From NCBI RefSeq assembly GCF_963666145.1, contig NZ_OY762614.1:2842501-2906500 (forward strand): a stretch of DNA of 64,000 nt, written 5' to 3'. Below, piece by piece: positions 37,997 to 46,876 of the stretch. The notes under the pieces are model-generated. The model worked only from the letters and a program-made list of their open reading frames with translations. It made no database searches and was not told the origin of the DNA. The DNA comes from an uncultured Desulfobacter sp. Its GTDB lineage: Bacteria > Desulfobacterota > Desulfobacteria > Desulfobacterales > Desulfobacteraceae. Position numbers and translations under genes: made by a program. Position 1 is the stretch's first letter. Each line of letters begins with the position of its first letter.

Positions 37997-39014
37997 TGTT
38001 CATCTCCTTGCGCAGCATCCGGCCAAAGGTCTCCTGGCCGATGTTGAGTTCGCCTATTTTTGATGCATTCTGGGCAAAGGATTCAAAGGCCAGGGCCATG
38101 ATCTGTTCGGGATTCATCTGGCTCATGGCCAGGGCCTTGATGTAGTCCGCGGATAACTCTTTGTAGGCTTTCATCTTAGCGGAAATGGCATAGGCGTCCG
38201 CGTCGGATTCCTGCTTTTTATTTTCCGTTCGGATAACCACATATTCCTTGTTCTGGTTTTCCTCGTCGATTTTTGCCTGGATACGCGCTTTGGCCGTGGC
38301 GGCCTTGGCCCGCAGAATTTCGCGTTCCTTTGCTATCCTGTCCGCTTCGATCTGCTGTTCTTTTTGCTGAACAAAAAGTTTGGTGGCAAGCTCAGCCTCC
38401 TGGATGGTCCGCTCCTGTTCCACGGCGCATTTGCGCCGGGCGTAGATGGCATCGTCCGCCTGCTTGAGAATTTCTTCTCGTTGTTTGGCCTCCAGCGCCT
38501 TTGCGGTTTCCGGTGAGGGGGTAATGGCTGCTATGGACAGATCGAGGATTTCCACTCCCATGGTACCCAGGCTCGGGTTTGCCTTAAGCTCTGCTTCAAC
38601 TTGACAGAACAGCTCCTGGTTAATGAATAAAGCCTGTTTCAAGGGCATGGCCTGGATCTTTGTTTGCACCACGGATTGCAGGCTCCGGATTACCTGTTCA
38701 TTGAGGTTGAGCGGATCTTCACCGGCGTAATCTTTTGCCGCCCTGTTTAAGTTAAAGTTCATGACCTCGGCGGTTTTATCCGGATCAGCAATCCGAAAGT
38801 TAAGCCGTCCCTGGATACGGATGTCCTGGAAATCCGCTGTTTTAAGGTTAAAAATAAACGGTGCCCCCTGGGTATTTACAGGGACGGCGGCAATGGATGT
38901 GGTGGCCGGATTATAAAAGAAACTTAACCCTTTGCCTTTGCGGATCACTTTGCCGTTGGCTGTTTTGATCACGTACGTGGATGAATCGGCCCGGTAAAAT
39001 TTAATGGGTAACAT
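37986..39014 (-). CDS. SPFH (band 7) domain protein
   Basis: A 342-residue protein with an N-terminal SPFH-type beta domain (about 1-170) and a long Ala/Glu/Lys-rich coiled coil (about 175-270). No membrane anchor is visible, unlike most flotillin relatives. SPFH proteins form large oligomers and often accompany stress or membrane-protection systems. It is first in the operon with the NAD kinase-like gene. The promoter carries the four palindromes described separately. Confidence 0.8.
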   Translation of the reverse strand: MLPIKFYRADSSTYVIKTANGKVIRKGKGLSFFYNPATTSIAAVPVNTQGAPFIFNLKTADFQDIRIQGRLNFRIADPDKTAEVMNFNLNRAAKDYAGEDPLNLNEQVIRSLQSVVQTKIQAMPLKQALFINQELFCQVEAELKANPSLGTMGVEILDLSIAAITPSPETAKALEAKQREEILKQADDAIYARRKCAVEQERTIQEAELATKLFVQQKEQQIEADRIAKEREILRAKAATAKARIQAKIDEENQNKEYVVIRTENKKQESDADAYAISAKMKAYKELSADYIKALAMSQMNPEQIMALAFESFAQNASKIGELNIGQETFGRMLRKEMNNGR

Positions 39015-39043
39015 GGTGTCTCTCCTATTGTTCTTATATTAAT

Positions 39044-39113
39044 GTCCTTAAGACACTTTATGGTATAGTGACAAATAGACACTTGACTGTCAATCTAAAA
39101 GTGACTTTAGGAC
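39044..39113. promoter_or_regulatory. Four tandem GTC/GAC palindromes, candidate NrtR operators
   Basis: In 70 bp between the divergent SPFH and NrtR-type genes lie four GTC/GAC elements with dyad symmetry: GTCCTTAAGAC (39044), GTGACAAATAGACAC (39068), TTGACTGTCAA (39083) and GTGACTTTAGGAC (39101). The first and fourth are also inverted copies of one another. This spacing suggests multi-site binding by a dimeric regulator, most likely the adjacent NrtR-type protein. Confidence 0.55.
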
Positions 39114-39185
39114 AAAAATAGTGTTGTCATTCTCTGGATGAACACGGTACAGTGGTAGAAAATTAACCTTGAACACATTGGAAAT

Positions 39186-39899
39186 ATGGACGAGAAAACC
39201 TATCTTGAACAGTATGACAGAAGCGGATTTGACACACCCCTGATCAGTGTGGATCCTGTGCTTTTTACCTATCATGAACAGTGCCTGAAGGTGCTTTTGG
39301 TGCAGCGTTCAAACCATCCGGAGCGTGGAAAATGGGGGCTTCCCGGCGGGTTTATTGATCCTGTTGCGGATAAAACCCTGGAACATACCGTGGCAAGGAA
39401 ATTAAAGGAAAAAACAGGTGTGGTGCCCCCGTATATTGAGCAGTTGTGCACCATGGGCAATGATGTCCGGGATAAGCGCGGCTGGTCCGTAACTGTCTGC
39501 TACACGGCGCTCATTGCCCACCAGAACTGCACAATCTCTGTGGATACCGTTTCCGATGCCGGGTGGATCAATATTGAAGATGTGCCGGCGCGTCACCTGG
39601 CATTTGACCACGCCGCCATTATTGACGCCGCCCGGGAGCGGTTGCGGCAGAAGGCCCTTTATTCCATTGTTCCGGCCTATGGACTGCCCGATAAATTTAC
39701 CCTGCCGCAGCTGCAGCAGCTGCATGAACTGCTCATCGGTAGGCAGATTCAGAAAAAATCCTTCAGGCGCCGCATTGAAAAGGCAGACCTGCTGGTGGAC
39801 ACAGGCGAAAAGCTGTTGCAGGGCGGTCGTCCGGCGGCCTTGTATCGGTTAAAAAAAGAGGCCGGCGAATTTACTTTTCTGCGTAATCTTTCGTCCTGA
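39186..39899 (+). CDS. NrtR-type Nudix transcriptional regulator
   Basis: A 237-residue protein with an N-terminal Nudix domain (1-150) and a C-terminal winged-helix domain (about 155-230, FTLPQLQQLHELLIG). This is the layout of NrtR, which senses ADP-ribose-type NAD breakdown products. The Nudix box (55-78) is degenerate: ARKLKEKTGV replaces the catalytic RELxEExG, so it should bind and not cleave its ligand. It is transcribed divergently from the SPFH/NAD-kinase-like operon, which fits a local regulator of NAD-related genes. Confidence 0.82.
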   Translation: MDEKTYLEQYDRSGFDTPLISVDPVLFTYHEQCLKVLLVQRSNHPERGKWGLPGGFIDPVADKTLEHTVARKLKEKTGVVPPYIEQLCTMGNDVRDKRGWSVTVCYTALIAHQNCTISVDTVSDAGWINIEDVPARHLAFDHAAIIDAARERLRQKALYSIVPAYGLPDKFTLPQLQQLHELLIGRQIQKKSFRRRIEKADLLVDTGEKLLQGGRPAALYRLKKEAGEFTFLRNLSS

Positions 39900-40041
39900 G
39901 GCTATTTTTAGTTAGTTTGTTGACGCAATAAATTGAGATGATAATATAAACTATTATCATTTCAAAAAAGATGGATTGAATGGCGCTATTGATGAAAAAA
40001 ATAAGCTTAAATCTAATCCTAAATTTGCTGACAGGGTCGCC

Positions 40042-42711
40042 ATGATAAAAAAAATATCCAACTATCATCGGATCCTCATTACCGTATATATCACCCACCT
40101 TATTTTTATTCTGACGCTGTTTTGGGGTTTTATCCCCAAAGGATTTATAACGATCTGCGTTACGGTTCTTATTTTTACGATTCTTGTCTCTGTTTACATC
40201 ACAAAATTGGTCTTCCGCATTGAACAGCAGCACAGGCGGGATGCAGCAGAGAAAAAGCTGGATGAGCTGCGTTTCAAAAAACTGCTTGAGCTCAGTTCTA
40301 TGGGCGAGGCATCCATTGATACCCTGGCAGAATTTGCGTTGGCCCAAGCCTGTAAATTAACCCGAAGCGAATTTGGGTGTCTGGGGTTTTTAAATGAAAA
40401 CCAGGCCGAGCCGACCATCTACCTTTGGCCCAAACAATCGGAGAACAAGGGCCAAACCGGCGAAGGGGAATTGACCTGTAACATGAACGACGCCGGCCTT
40501 TGGGCTGAAATTGAAAGATCCGGCCGTGTATTGGTGATTAACGATTATGAAAATTATTCCTCCCTTTCCAAACAAAAATTTTTCCGGGGCGATGTCAAAA
40601 TTAATCGGGTGTTACGTGCCCCCGCTTTTAACGGCGATAATATTGTGGCATGGATCAGTGTGGGAAATAAACGAGAGGACTATAACGATTCGGATATTCG
40701 TCAACTGCATTTGATGATGGATGGGATGTGGAAAATACTGCAGGGGAAAAAAGCGCAAATCCAATTAAAAAACAGCGAAGCGCGATATCGGCTGCTTGCG
40801 GACAATGCCACGGATACAATTTGGACCATGCAATATCCGGATTTGAAAATGCGCTATATCAGTCCGTCAATTCAATCTCTTTTGGGGTATACTCCCGAGG
40901 CGTTTCTGGGATTGGAACTAAAGGATTATCTGACTGAAAATTCATTAAAACGGATGCTTGTCATTATCGCAGAAGAACTTGAGGAGACCCGTGGCGACGA
41001 AACTGAATCAAAGGGGTTAAAGGGTGCCGAACTGGAGTTGATTAAAAAAGACGGCTCAACCATCTGGATAGAAATATCGGCCGGATTTTTGAAAAATGAC
41101 CAGGGAGAACCTGACGAAATATTAGGGATATCCAGGGATATCTCGGATCGTAAACGAGCCGATGACGCATTACAACGGGCTACGGAACTGATGCGCGAGG
41201 CTGGGCGAATTGCAAAGGTCGGGGCCTGGAGCATTGATGTTGCAAGCCAGGCAATCGTATGGTCGGATGAAATGAATGCCATCCATGAAAGGCAGGCCTC
41301 TTCTCCCCCGACGTTTAATGACGTGACCCGTTTTATTGCCCCCGAATGGCGGGAAAAAATTTTGAACATCTATAATCGATGTGTAGGTGACGGCCAAAGC
41401 CTTGACGAAGAGTTCGAAATCATCACGGCCACAGGACACCGCCGGTGGGTTCGAGCCACCGGAGAAGCCATAAGGGACGATACCGGAAAAATCATTCGGG
41501 CCATCGGGGCGCTTCAGGATATTTCAGACCGGATACAGGCGGATGAAGAGAGAGAAAATCTAGAGCAGCACCTTGTCCAGGCAAGAAAAATGGAGGCCAT
41601 TGGGGTACTGGCCGGCGGCATTGCCCATGATTTTAATAATATTCTTTCCGGTCTGATGGGCTTTACCGATCTGGCAATTCATGAAGCAAAGGATAACGAA
41701 ACGCTTAAACGGTATCTGAACCAGGTCACATCCGCCAGTCTGAGGGCCAGGGATCTGGTTCGACATATCCTGACGTTCAGCAGAAAAGCTGAGGTTGAAA
41801 AGCAACCGATTATCATTAATCCTGTTCTCAAAGAGTCATTAAAATTTATGCGTGCCTCGTTGCCGTCCAGCATTGAGATTCAGCGTGATTTAAGGCTTGA
41901 ACAGGGGCGGGTCTTTGGTGATGCAACACAGATATATCAGATACTTATGGGGCTTTTTACCAACGCCGCTCACGCAATGAAAGATCACGGTGGGGTTCTG
42001 GAGATCGTTTTGGACCGTGTTAAACTTGACGACGCCCAGACCGGATTTTTGGGGAAGATTTCTGCCGGGGAATTTATTGAACTGGTTATCTCGGATACCG
42101 GATGCGGGATACATAAAAAATATCTTGACCGGATTTTTGAACCCTTTTTTACGACAAAACCCCGTGGGGAAGGGACAGGGATGGGACTTGCCACCGTATA
42201 CGGCATCGTAAAAGAGATGGGCGGAGTGATATCGGTTTACAGTGAGGTCGGGGTTGGCACAACGTTCAGACTGTTATTGCCGGAATATGATCAGGCTAGG
42301 CCGGTTCAAATTGACATCAATACGGAACTGAAAAAAGGCCAGGGAAAGATCCTGGTGGTTGATGATGAAGAGGCCATTGCCGAAAGTTCCTGTGAAATTT
42401 TGAAAATATTAGGGTATTCAACTGTTATGGAAACAGACAGTCTCAAGGCTGTTGAACATGTGAAAAATAACCCGGAACATTATGATCTGGTCTTGACCGA
42501 TATGACCATGCCCCATCTGGACGGGTTTGGGTTGGCAAAACAGATCAAAAAGATCAATCCGGATATATCCATTGTTCTGGCCACAGGTTTCAGCCACAGT
42601 CTGACAAAAGAAAAATGCAGGGATGCCGGTATTGAGAATATGGTGATGAAGCCAATGACAGCGGGGGAGTTGTCATCTGTTGTTGAAAAGGCAATTAATA
42701 AAGACCATTAA
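40042..42711 (+). CDS. Hybrid sensor histidine kinase (GAF-PAS-PAS-HK-REC)
   Basis: A membrane histidine kinase of about 889 residues. Two N-terminal membrane helices (about 10-55) are followed by a GAF domain, two PAS domains (the second contains GRIAKVGAWSID), a histidine kinase core with GGIAHDFNNIL as the phosphoacceptor site and GEGTGMGLATVYGIV in the ATP lid, and a C-terminal receiver (KILVVDDEEAI, LVLTDMTMPHLDG). The chosen ATG has a weak AGGG; an in-frame TTG 66 nt upstream is the alternative. It is followed 19 nt later by its probable partner, a sigma-54 response regulator. Confidence 0.9.
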   Translation: MIKKISNYHRILITVYITHLIFILTLFWGFIPKGFITICVTVLIFTILVSVYITKLVFRIEQQHRRDAAEKKLDELRFKKLLELSSMGEASIDTLAEFALAQACKLTRSEFGCLGFLNENQAEPTIYLWPKQSENKGQTGEGELTCNMNDAGLWAEIERSGRVLVINDYENYSSLSKQKFFRGDVKINRVLRAPAFNGDNIVAWISVGNKREDYNDSDIRQLHLMMDGMWKILQGKKAQIQLKNSEARYRLLADNATDTIWTMQYPDLKMRYISPSIQSLLGYTPEAFLGLELKDYLTENSLKRMLVIIAEELEETRGDETESKGLKGAELELIKKDGSTIWIEISAGFLKNDQGEPDEILGISRDISDRKRADDALQRATELMREAGRIAKVGAWSIDVASQAIVWSDEMNAIHERQASSPPTFNDVTRFIAPEWREKILNIYNRCVGDGQSLDEEFEIITATGHRRWVRATGEAIRDDTGKIIRAIGALQDISDRIQADEERENLEQHLVQARKMEAIGVLAGGIAHDFNNILSGLMGFTDLAIHEAKDNETLKRYLNQVTSASLRARDLVRHILTFSRKAEVEKQPIIINPVLKESLKFMRASLPSSIEIQRDLRLEQGRVFGDATQIYQILMGLFTNAAHAMKDHGGVLEIVLDRVKLDDAQTGFLGKISAGEFIELVISDTGCGIHKKYLDRIFEPFFTTKPRGEGTGMGLATVYGIVKEMGGVISVYSEVGVGTTFRLLLPEYDQARPVQIDINTELKKGQGKILVVDDEEAIAESSCEILKILGYSTVMETDSLKAVEHVKNNPEHYDLVLTDMTMPHLDGFGLAKQIKKINPDISIVLATGFSHSLTKEKCRDAGIENMVMKPMTAGELSSVVEKAINKDH

Positions 42712-42730
42712 AGAAGAAAAAAAGGTTCAT

Positions 42731-44143
42731 ATGTTTCGTGTACTGATTGTTGATGATGATCCGAATATCTGCCTGTTTTTTGAAACGCTTCTTGAAAACA
42801 TGGATTGTGAAACATATACGGCAAAACGGGTGGATGAAGCAAAGGCATTGAGCCGGCAAAATGCCTATGACCTTATTTTGCTTGATCTTGAACTGCCCGA
42901 CGGCAACGGGCTTGATATCCTGCCGGACCTTGTAGCCCTACCTTCTGCCCCGGAGATCATCATCATTACGGGAACCGGCGATGCCAAGGGCGCTGAGATT
43001 GCATTTAAAAACGGTGCCTGGGATTTTGTGCAGAAACCATTTCGCCTTGATGATGTCTGCCTTCCCATTCAACGGGCCCTGTATTACCGAAAGGAGAAGC
43101 TTTCCTCTCCCGAATTGATCATTTTGAAACGGTCAAAAATTATCGGCGAGTCTCCTGCCCTGAAAAGATGCCTGGATGAAGTGGGCAAAGCCGCCTCGAC
43201 CGATGCCGGCGTTCTGGTTACAGGAGAAACCGGAACCGGTAAAGAGCTCTTTGCCAAAGCGATTCATGAAAACAGCAGGCGGGCGTCAAAGCCGTTTGTG
43301 GCGGTTGACTGCGCCTCGCTCACCGAGTCCCTGATTGAAAGTACCCTGTTCGGCCATGAAAAGGGTGCCTTTACCGGTGCCGTATTTAAACAGGACGGTT
43401 TGATTATCCAGGCGGACGGCGGGACGCTGATGCTTGACGAAGTCGGCGATTTGCCGTTGTCAATCCAGAAAGCTTTATTACGGACCCTCCAGGAGCGATC
43501 TGTTCGCCGCCTTGGTGGGAAAAACGAGATAAAAGTGGATATCCGCCTGATATCCGCCACAAATCTTGACCTTGATCAACTGGTCAAAGAGAATCTTTTC
43601 CGGGAAGATTTTCTGTATCGCATAAGGGCCATGGAAATTCATCTGCCGCCCCTACGTGACAGGGTAAGCGATATCGAAGAGATTGTTTTAAAAAAGGTGC
43701 ATGAGCTTTCAAACAGATATAACCTTGAACCTAAAGCCATATCCAAACAGTTGCTTGACGCATTGATGTCAAATCCCTGGCCCGGCAATATCAGGGAACT
43801 GCTCAATGTTCTGGAGTACATCCTGGCGTCGGCCGGAAGCGATGCAACCCTGGTGCCCAAACACCTGCCGCCCAATTACAGGGTTTCCTCGTTAACCTTT
43901 GAGTGTCCTGCCGTCCAAAAGGATACGCCGTCAATGGTCGACGAGGTCCTGGACAACGATGCCGACTTTCCTTCCCTGAATAGGTGCCGGGAGCAGCTGG
44001 AGAAAAATTATCTGGCCCGATTAATGGAAAAAGCCGGAGGCGACAGAAAAGCCGCCTGCCGGTTATCCGGCGTCTCCCAGGCCCGGTTATACGCGTTGCT
44101 CAATAAGTATAATCTTCCCGGATTTGGTTTCTATCAAAGCTGA
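42731..44143 (+). CDS. NtrC-type sigma-54 response regulator
   Basis: A 470-residue regulator: receiver domain (1-120, VLIVDDDPN and LILLDLELPDGNG), AAA+ sigma-54-interaction domain with Walker A GETGTGKE and the sigma-54 contact motif GAFTGA, and a C-terminal Fis-type helix-turn-helix (AACRLSGVSQARLYALLNKY). The ATG of MFRVLIVDDD has AAAAAGG before it and restores a normal receiver start. It would activate sigma-54 promoters when phosphorylated by the upstream kinase; targets are not evident in the window. Confidence 0.93.
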   Translation: MFRVLIVDDDPNICLFFETLLENMDCETYTAKRVDEAKALSRQNAYDLILLDLELPDGNGLDILPDLVALPSAPEIIIITGTGDAKGAEIAFKNGAWDFVQKPFRLDDVCLPIQRALYYRKEKLSSPELIILKRSKIIGESPALKRCLDEVGKAASTDAGVLVTGETGTGKELFAKAIHENSRRASKPFVAVDCASLTESLIESTLFGHEKGAFTGAVFKQDGLIIQADGGTLMLDEVGDLPLSIQKALLRTLQERSVRRLGGKNEIKVDIRLISATNLDLDQLVKENLFREDFLYRIRAMEIHLPPLRDRVSDIEEIVLKKVHELSNRYNLEPKAISKQLLDALMSNPWPGNIRELLNVLEYILASAGSDATLVPKHLPPNYRVSSLTFECPAVQKDTPSMVDEVLDNDADFPSLNRCREQLEKNYLARLMEKAGGDRKAACRLSGVSQARLYALLNKYNLPGFGFYQS

Positions 44144-44201
44144 AATTCATTCCTTTTTATAAGATTCTTATGTAACATAATGAATATAGATTGATTCGGA
44201 T

Positions 44202-45098
44202 CTATCCCACCCCGAACTCACTGGGCTTGATCCGGGTCAGGTAGTTAATAAGAGCCTTATTTTTTACATATTCCAGTTTTTCCTTTTTGATGAAGATGTT
44301 GAAATGGTCTGCGTTGGGCTGGATCTGAGGGAACGGATCCACAAGACGTTTTTCTTCAAGCTCTTTGATCACCGTGTATTTCGGCACAAATCCGATGCCT
44401 AGACCGGACATGGCTGCGTTGATGATTCCCCGGATGTGATTGATCTGTACGACGTTTTTAAGACAGGCGCGTTTGTCTGCCGGGATAGCGGCGATGAAAT
44501 TGCGCCACCAGACCAGTTGTTTGTCGCTGGATAAAATATTTACCCGGGCCAGATCGTCAATGCCCGAAATCTCGTGGGCCTCGATAAATTCCGGGGCGGC
44601 AATGGTGATGTACTGCTCCTGGAACAGGTAAATGCGTTCAATGGAGGGCAGCTCATGGGCAACGCAATCAATGATCAGATCCACCTCGTCCCGAATCAGT
44701 GGCGTTTCAAGGTTCGGGGAGAGATAAAAATCCAGGTGAATTTCCGGATGGGTCTCCAGAAAGGGTTTGATATGATTGATCAGAATGGATGCCCCGAACT
44801 CAACCGTGGAGCCGATACGGATGGTCACCAGGGCCTTTTTTCGATAGCTGGATATCTCTTGGTCCGCTTTTTCGATTTCATAAAATATTTTTTCACAGGA
44901 CCGGAACAAAATAAGGCCGGCGGGGGTCAGGTCCATGGTTTTTCCCTGGCGGGTAAACAACGGTGTGTCCATGGAGCTTTCCAGTTTTTTAATGGCATGG
45001 CTGACGGCGGACTGGGTTACGAAAAGCCGCTGGGCTGCCTGGGTAAAGTTTTTTTCCTTGGCCAGGAAGAAGAAGGTTTTCAGATGATAAAGGTCCAT
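44202..45098 (-). CDS. LysR-family transcriptional regulator
   Basis: A 298-residue LysR protein. The N-terminal helix-turn-helix reads NFTQAAQRLFVTQSAVSHAIKKLE, and residues 90-298 form the periplasmic-binding-protein-like effector domain. It is transcribed divergently from the two aldehyde dehydrogenase genes, the usual LysR arrangement, so it probably regulates them in response to an amino-acid catabolite. Confidence 0.92.
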   Translation of the reverse strand: MDLYHLKTFFFLAKEKNFTQAAQRLFVTQSAVSHAIKKLESSMDTPLFTRQGKTMDLTPAGLILFRSCEKIFYEIEKADQEISSYRKKALVTIRIGSTVEFGASILINHIKPFLETHPEIHLDFYLSPNLETPLIRDEVDLIIDCVAHELPSIERIYLFQEQYITIAAPEFIEAHEISGIDDLARVNILSSDKQLVWWRNFIAAIPADKRACLKNVVQINHIRGIINAAMSGLGIGFVPKYTVIKELEEKRLVDPFPQIQPNADHFNIFIKKEKLEYVKNKALINYLTRIKPSEFGVG

Positions 45099-45109
45099 AA
45101 TTCTATAGT

Positions 45110-45124
45110 ATGAATTTCGTTCAT
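45110..45124. promoter_or_regulatory. LysR-type box ATGAA-N5-TTCAT
   Basis: A perfect palindrome, ATGAATTTCGTTCAT, with the T-N11-A core of LysR regulators, 12 nt before the LysR gene and 99 nt before the divergent dehydrogenase gene. A related half, ATTATGAATTTTAC, follows at about 45137. Confidence 0.5.
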
Positions 45125-45222
45125 GGTTATAATAAATATTATGAATTTTACTTTAATGGATTCGTCGGTATATTACAATAATATCTTTTAATTATTAATA
45201 ATATCATCAGGAGGAGATTTCT

Positions 45223-46782
45223 ATGAGCGGCGCATTTAATACAGAAGTCAAACAAATTCTTGATGCCCTTGGAATTAAGCCTGTCAATTCCGGCGCCACC
45301 ATCGGCGGCAGTAACGGATGGCTTAACACAAAGGGAAAAGAGCTCGTTTCCTATTCCCCCATCAACGGCAAGCCCATTGCCTCTGTTTTGATGGCGGAAA
45401 GGCAGGATTATGATGCGGTGATGGCCAAAGCCCAGGCTGCATTTAACTCTTTTCGTATGATGCCCGCTCCCCGGCGCGGCGAGATCGTTCGCAGGATTGG
45501 TGATGCGCTGGGGGATAATAAAGAGGCTTTGGGGGCTCTGATTGCCCTTGAGGTCGGTAAAATCCGGGCCGAAGGCGAGGGTGAGGTCCAGGAGATGATT
45601 GATATTGCCTATTTTGCCACGGGCCTGAGCCGGCAGCTGTATGGCCTGACCATGCATTCGGAACGGCCTGCACACCGGATGTACGAACAATGGCACCCCC
45701 TGGGGATTGTCGGACTGATCACCTCGTTTAACTTTCCGGCTGCCCCATGGTCCTGGAACAGTTTGATTGCCTCTGTCTGTGGTGATGCAATTGTGTTCAA
45801 GCCTAGCTCAAAGACGCCTTTGACCAGTATTGCCATCCAGAACATCATTGCGCCGATTGTTGATGAATACAGTGTTGAGGGGATTTTCAACATGGTCATC
45901 GGTTCCCGGGATGATGTGGGCGAACCCATGCTCCATGACCCGCGTATCCCGCTGATTTCCGCCACGGGCTCCACGGCCATGGGAAAACATGTGGGCCAGG
46001 TGGTGGGCGGCCGTTTGGGACGCTCTTTGCTGGAACTTGGCGGCAACAATGCCATCATTGTCACCGAAGACGCTGACATGGACATGGCTGTCCGGGCCAC
46101 CTTGTTCGGTGCCGTGGGTACGGCAGGCCAGCGCTGTACCTCCACCCGTAGAATTATCATCCACGCGTCGGTGAAAGAGACCTTTGTAAACAACCTGGTC
46201 AAAGCCTACAAACAGGTTACGGTGGGTAATCCGCTGGACAAAAACACACTCATGGGGCCGCTGATTGACGAAAGCGCCGTCCTTGCCATGGAAGCGGCTT
46301 TGAAGGCCGTAAAGGCTTCCGGCGGAAAGGTGCTGTGCGGCGGAGAACGGATTACCGTACCAGGCTGTGAAGGCGGCCATTATATTTTGCCTGCGGTGGC
46401 GGAAGTAAAAAATGATTTCCCCATTGTCCAGAGTGAAACCTTTGCACCTCTTTTATACATCATTGAATACAAATCCTTTGAACAGGCCCTTGAACTGCAC
46501 AATGACGTGCCCCAGGGTCTCTCCTCTTCAATTTTTACAACCGCCTTGCAGTATCAGGAGGGTTTTTTGGCACACAGCGGCTCTGACTGCGGCATTGCCA
46601 ATGTGAACCTGGGCACCTCGGGTGCTGAAATCGGCGGTGCATTCGGCGGTGAAAAAGAGACCGGCGGCGGACGTGAATCCGGGTCTGATGCGTGGAAAGT
46701 GTACATGAGGCGTCAGACCAACACCATAAACTGGGGCAAGGAACTGCCGTTGGCCCAGGGTATTGAATTTAACATTGACTGA
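45223..46782 (+). CDS. ALDH7-type aldehyde dehydrogenase (aminoadipate-semialdehyde type)
   Basis: A 519-residue NAD-linked aldehyde dehydrogenase most like the ALDH7/antiquitin group that oxidises 2-aminoadipate 6-semialdehyde in lysine breakdown. The active-site Cys lies in GQRCTSTRRI and the general-base Glu in LELGGNN; FNFPAAPWSWN and the C-terminal GGEKETGGGRESGSD are typical. AGGAGG precedes the ATG. It shares an operon with a second dehydrogenase and sits under a divergent LysR gene, so amino-acid catabolism is the likely role; the exact substrate is inferred. Confidence 0.85.
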   Translation: MSGAFNTEVKQILDALGIKPVNSGATIGGSNGWLNTKGKELVSYSPINGKPIASVLMAERQDYDAVMAKAQAAFNSFRMMPAPRRGEIVRRIGDALGDNKEALGALIALEVGKIRAEGEGEVQEMIDIAYFATGLSRQLYGLTMHSERPAHRMYEQWHPLGIVGLITSFNFPAAPWSWNSLIASVCGDAIVFKPSSKTPLTSIAIQNIIAPIVDEYSVEGIFNMVIGSRDDVGEPMLHDPRIPLISATGSTAMGKHVGQVVGGRLGRSLLELGGNNAIIVTEDADMDMAVRATLFGAVGTAGQRCTSTRRIIIHASVKETFVNNLVKAYKQVTVGNPLDKNTLMGPLIDESAVLAMEAALKAVKASGGKVLCGGERITVPGCEGGHYILPAVAEVKNDFPIVQSETFAPLLYIIEYKSFEQALELHNDVPQGLSSSIFTTALQYQEGFLAHSGSDCGIANVNLGTSGAEIGGAFGGEKETGGGRESGSDAWKVYMRRQTNTINWGKELPLAQGIEFNID

Positions 46783-46876
46783 CAGCCATGGGCTGAACTG
46801 GTTTATCAAGAGCCAGGCGTAACCCTGATAAATAATGAACGTGATTTAATAAGTTTTTTTTGTAAGGAGTTAGAAA

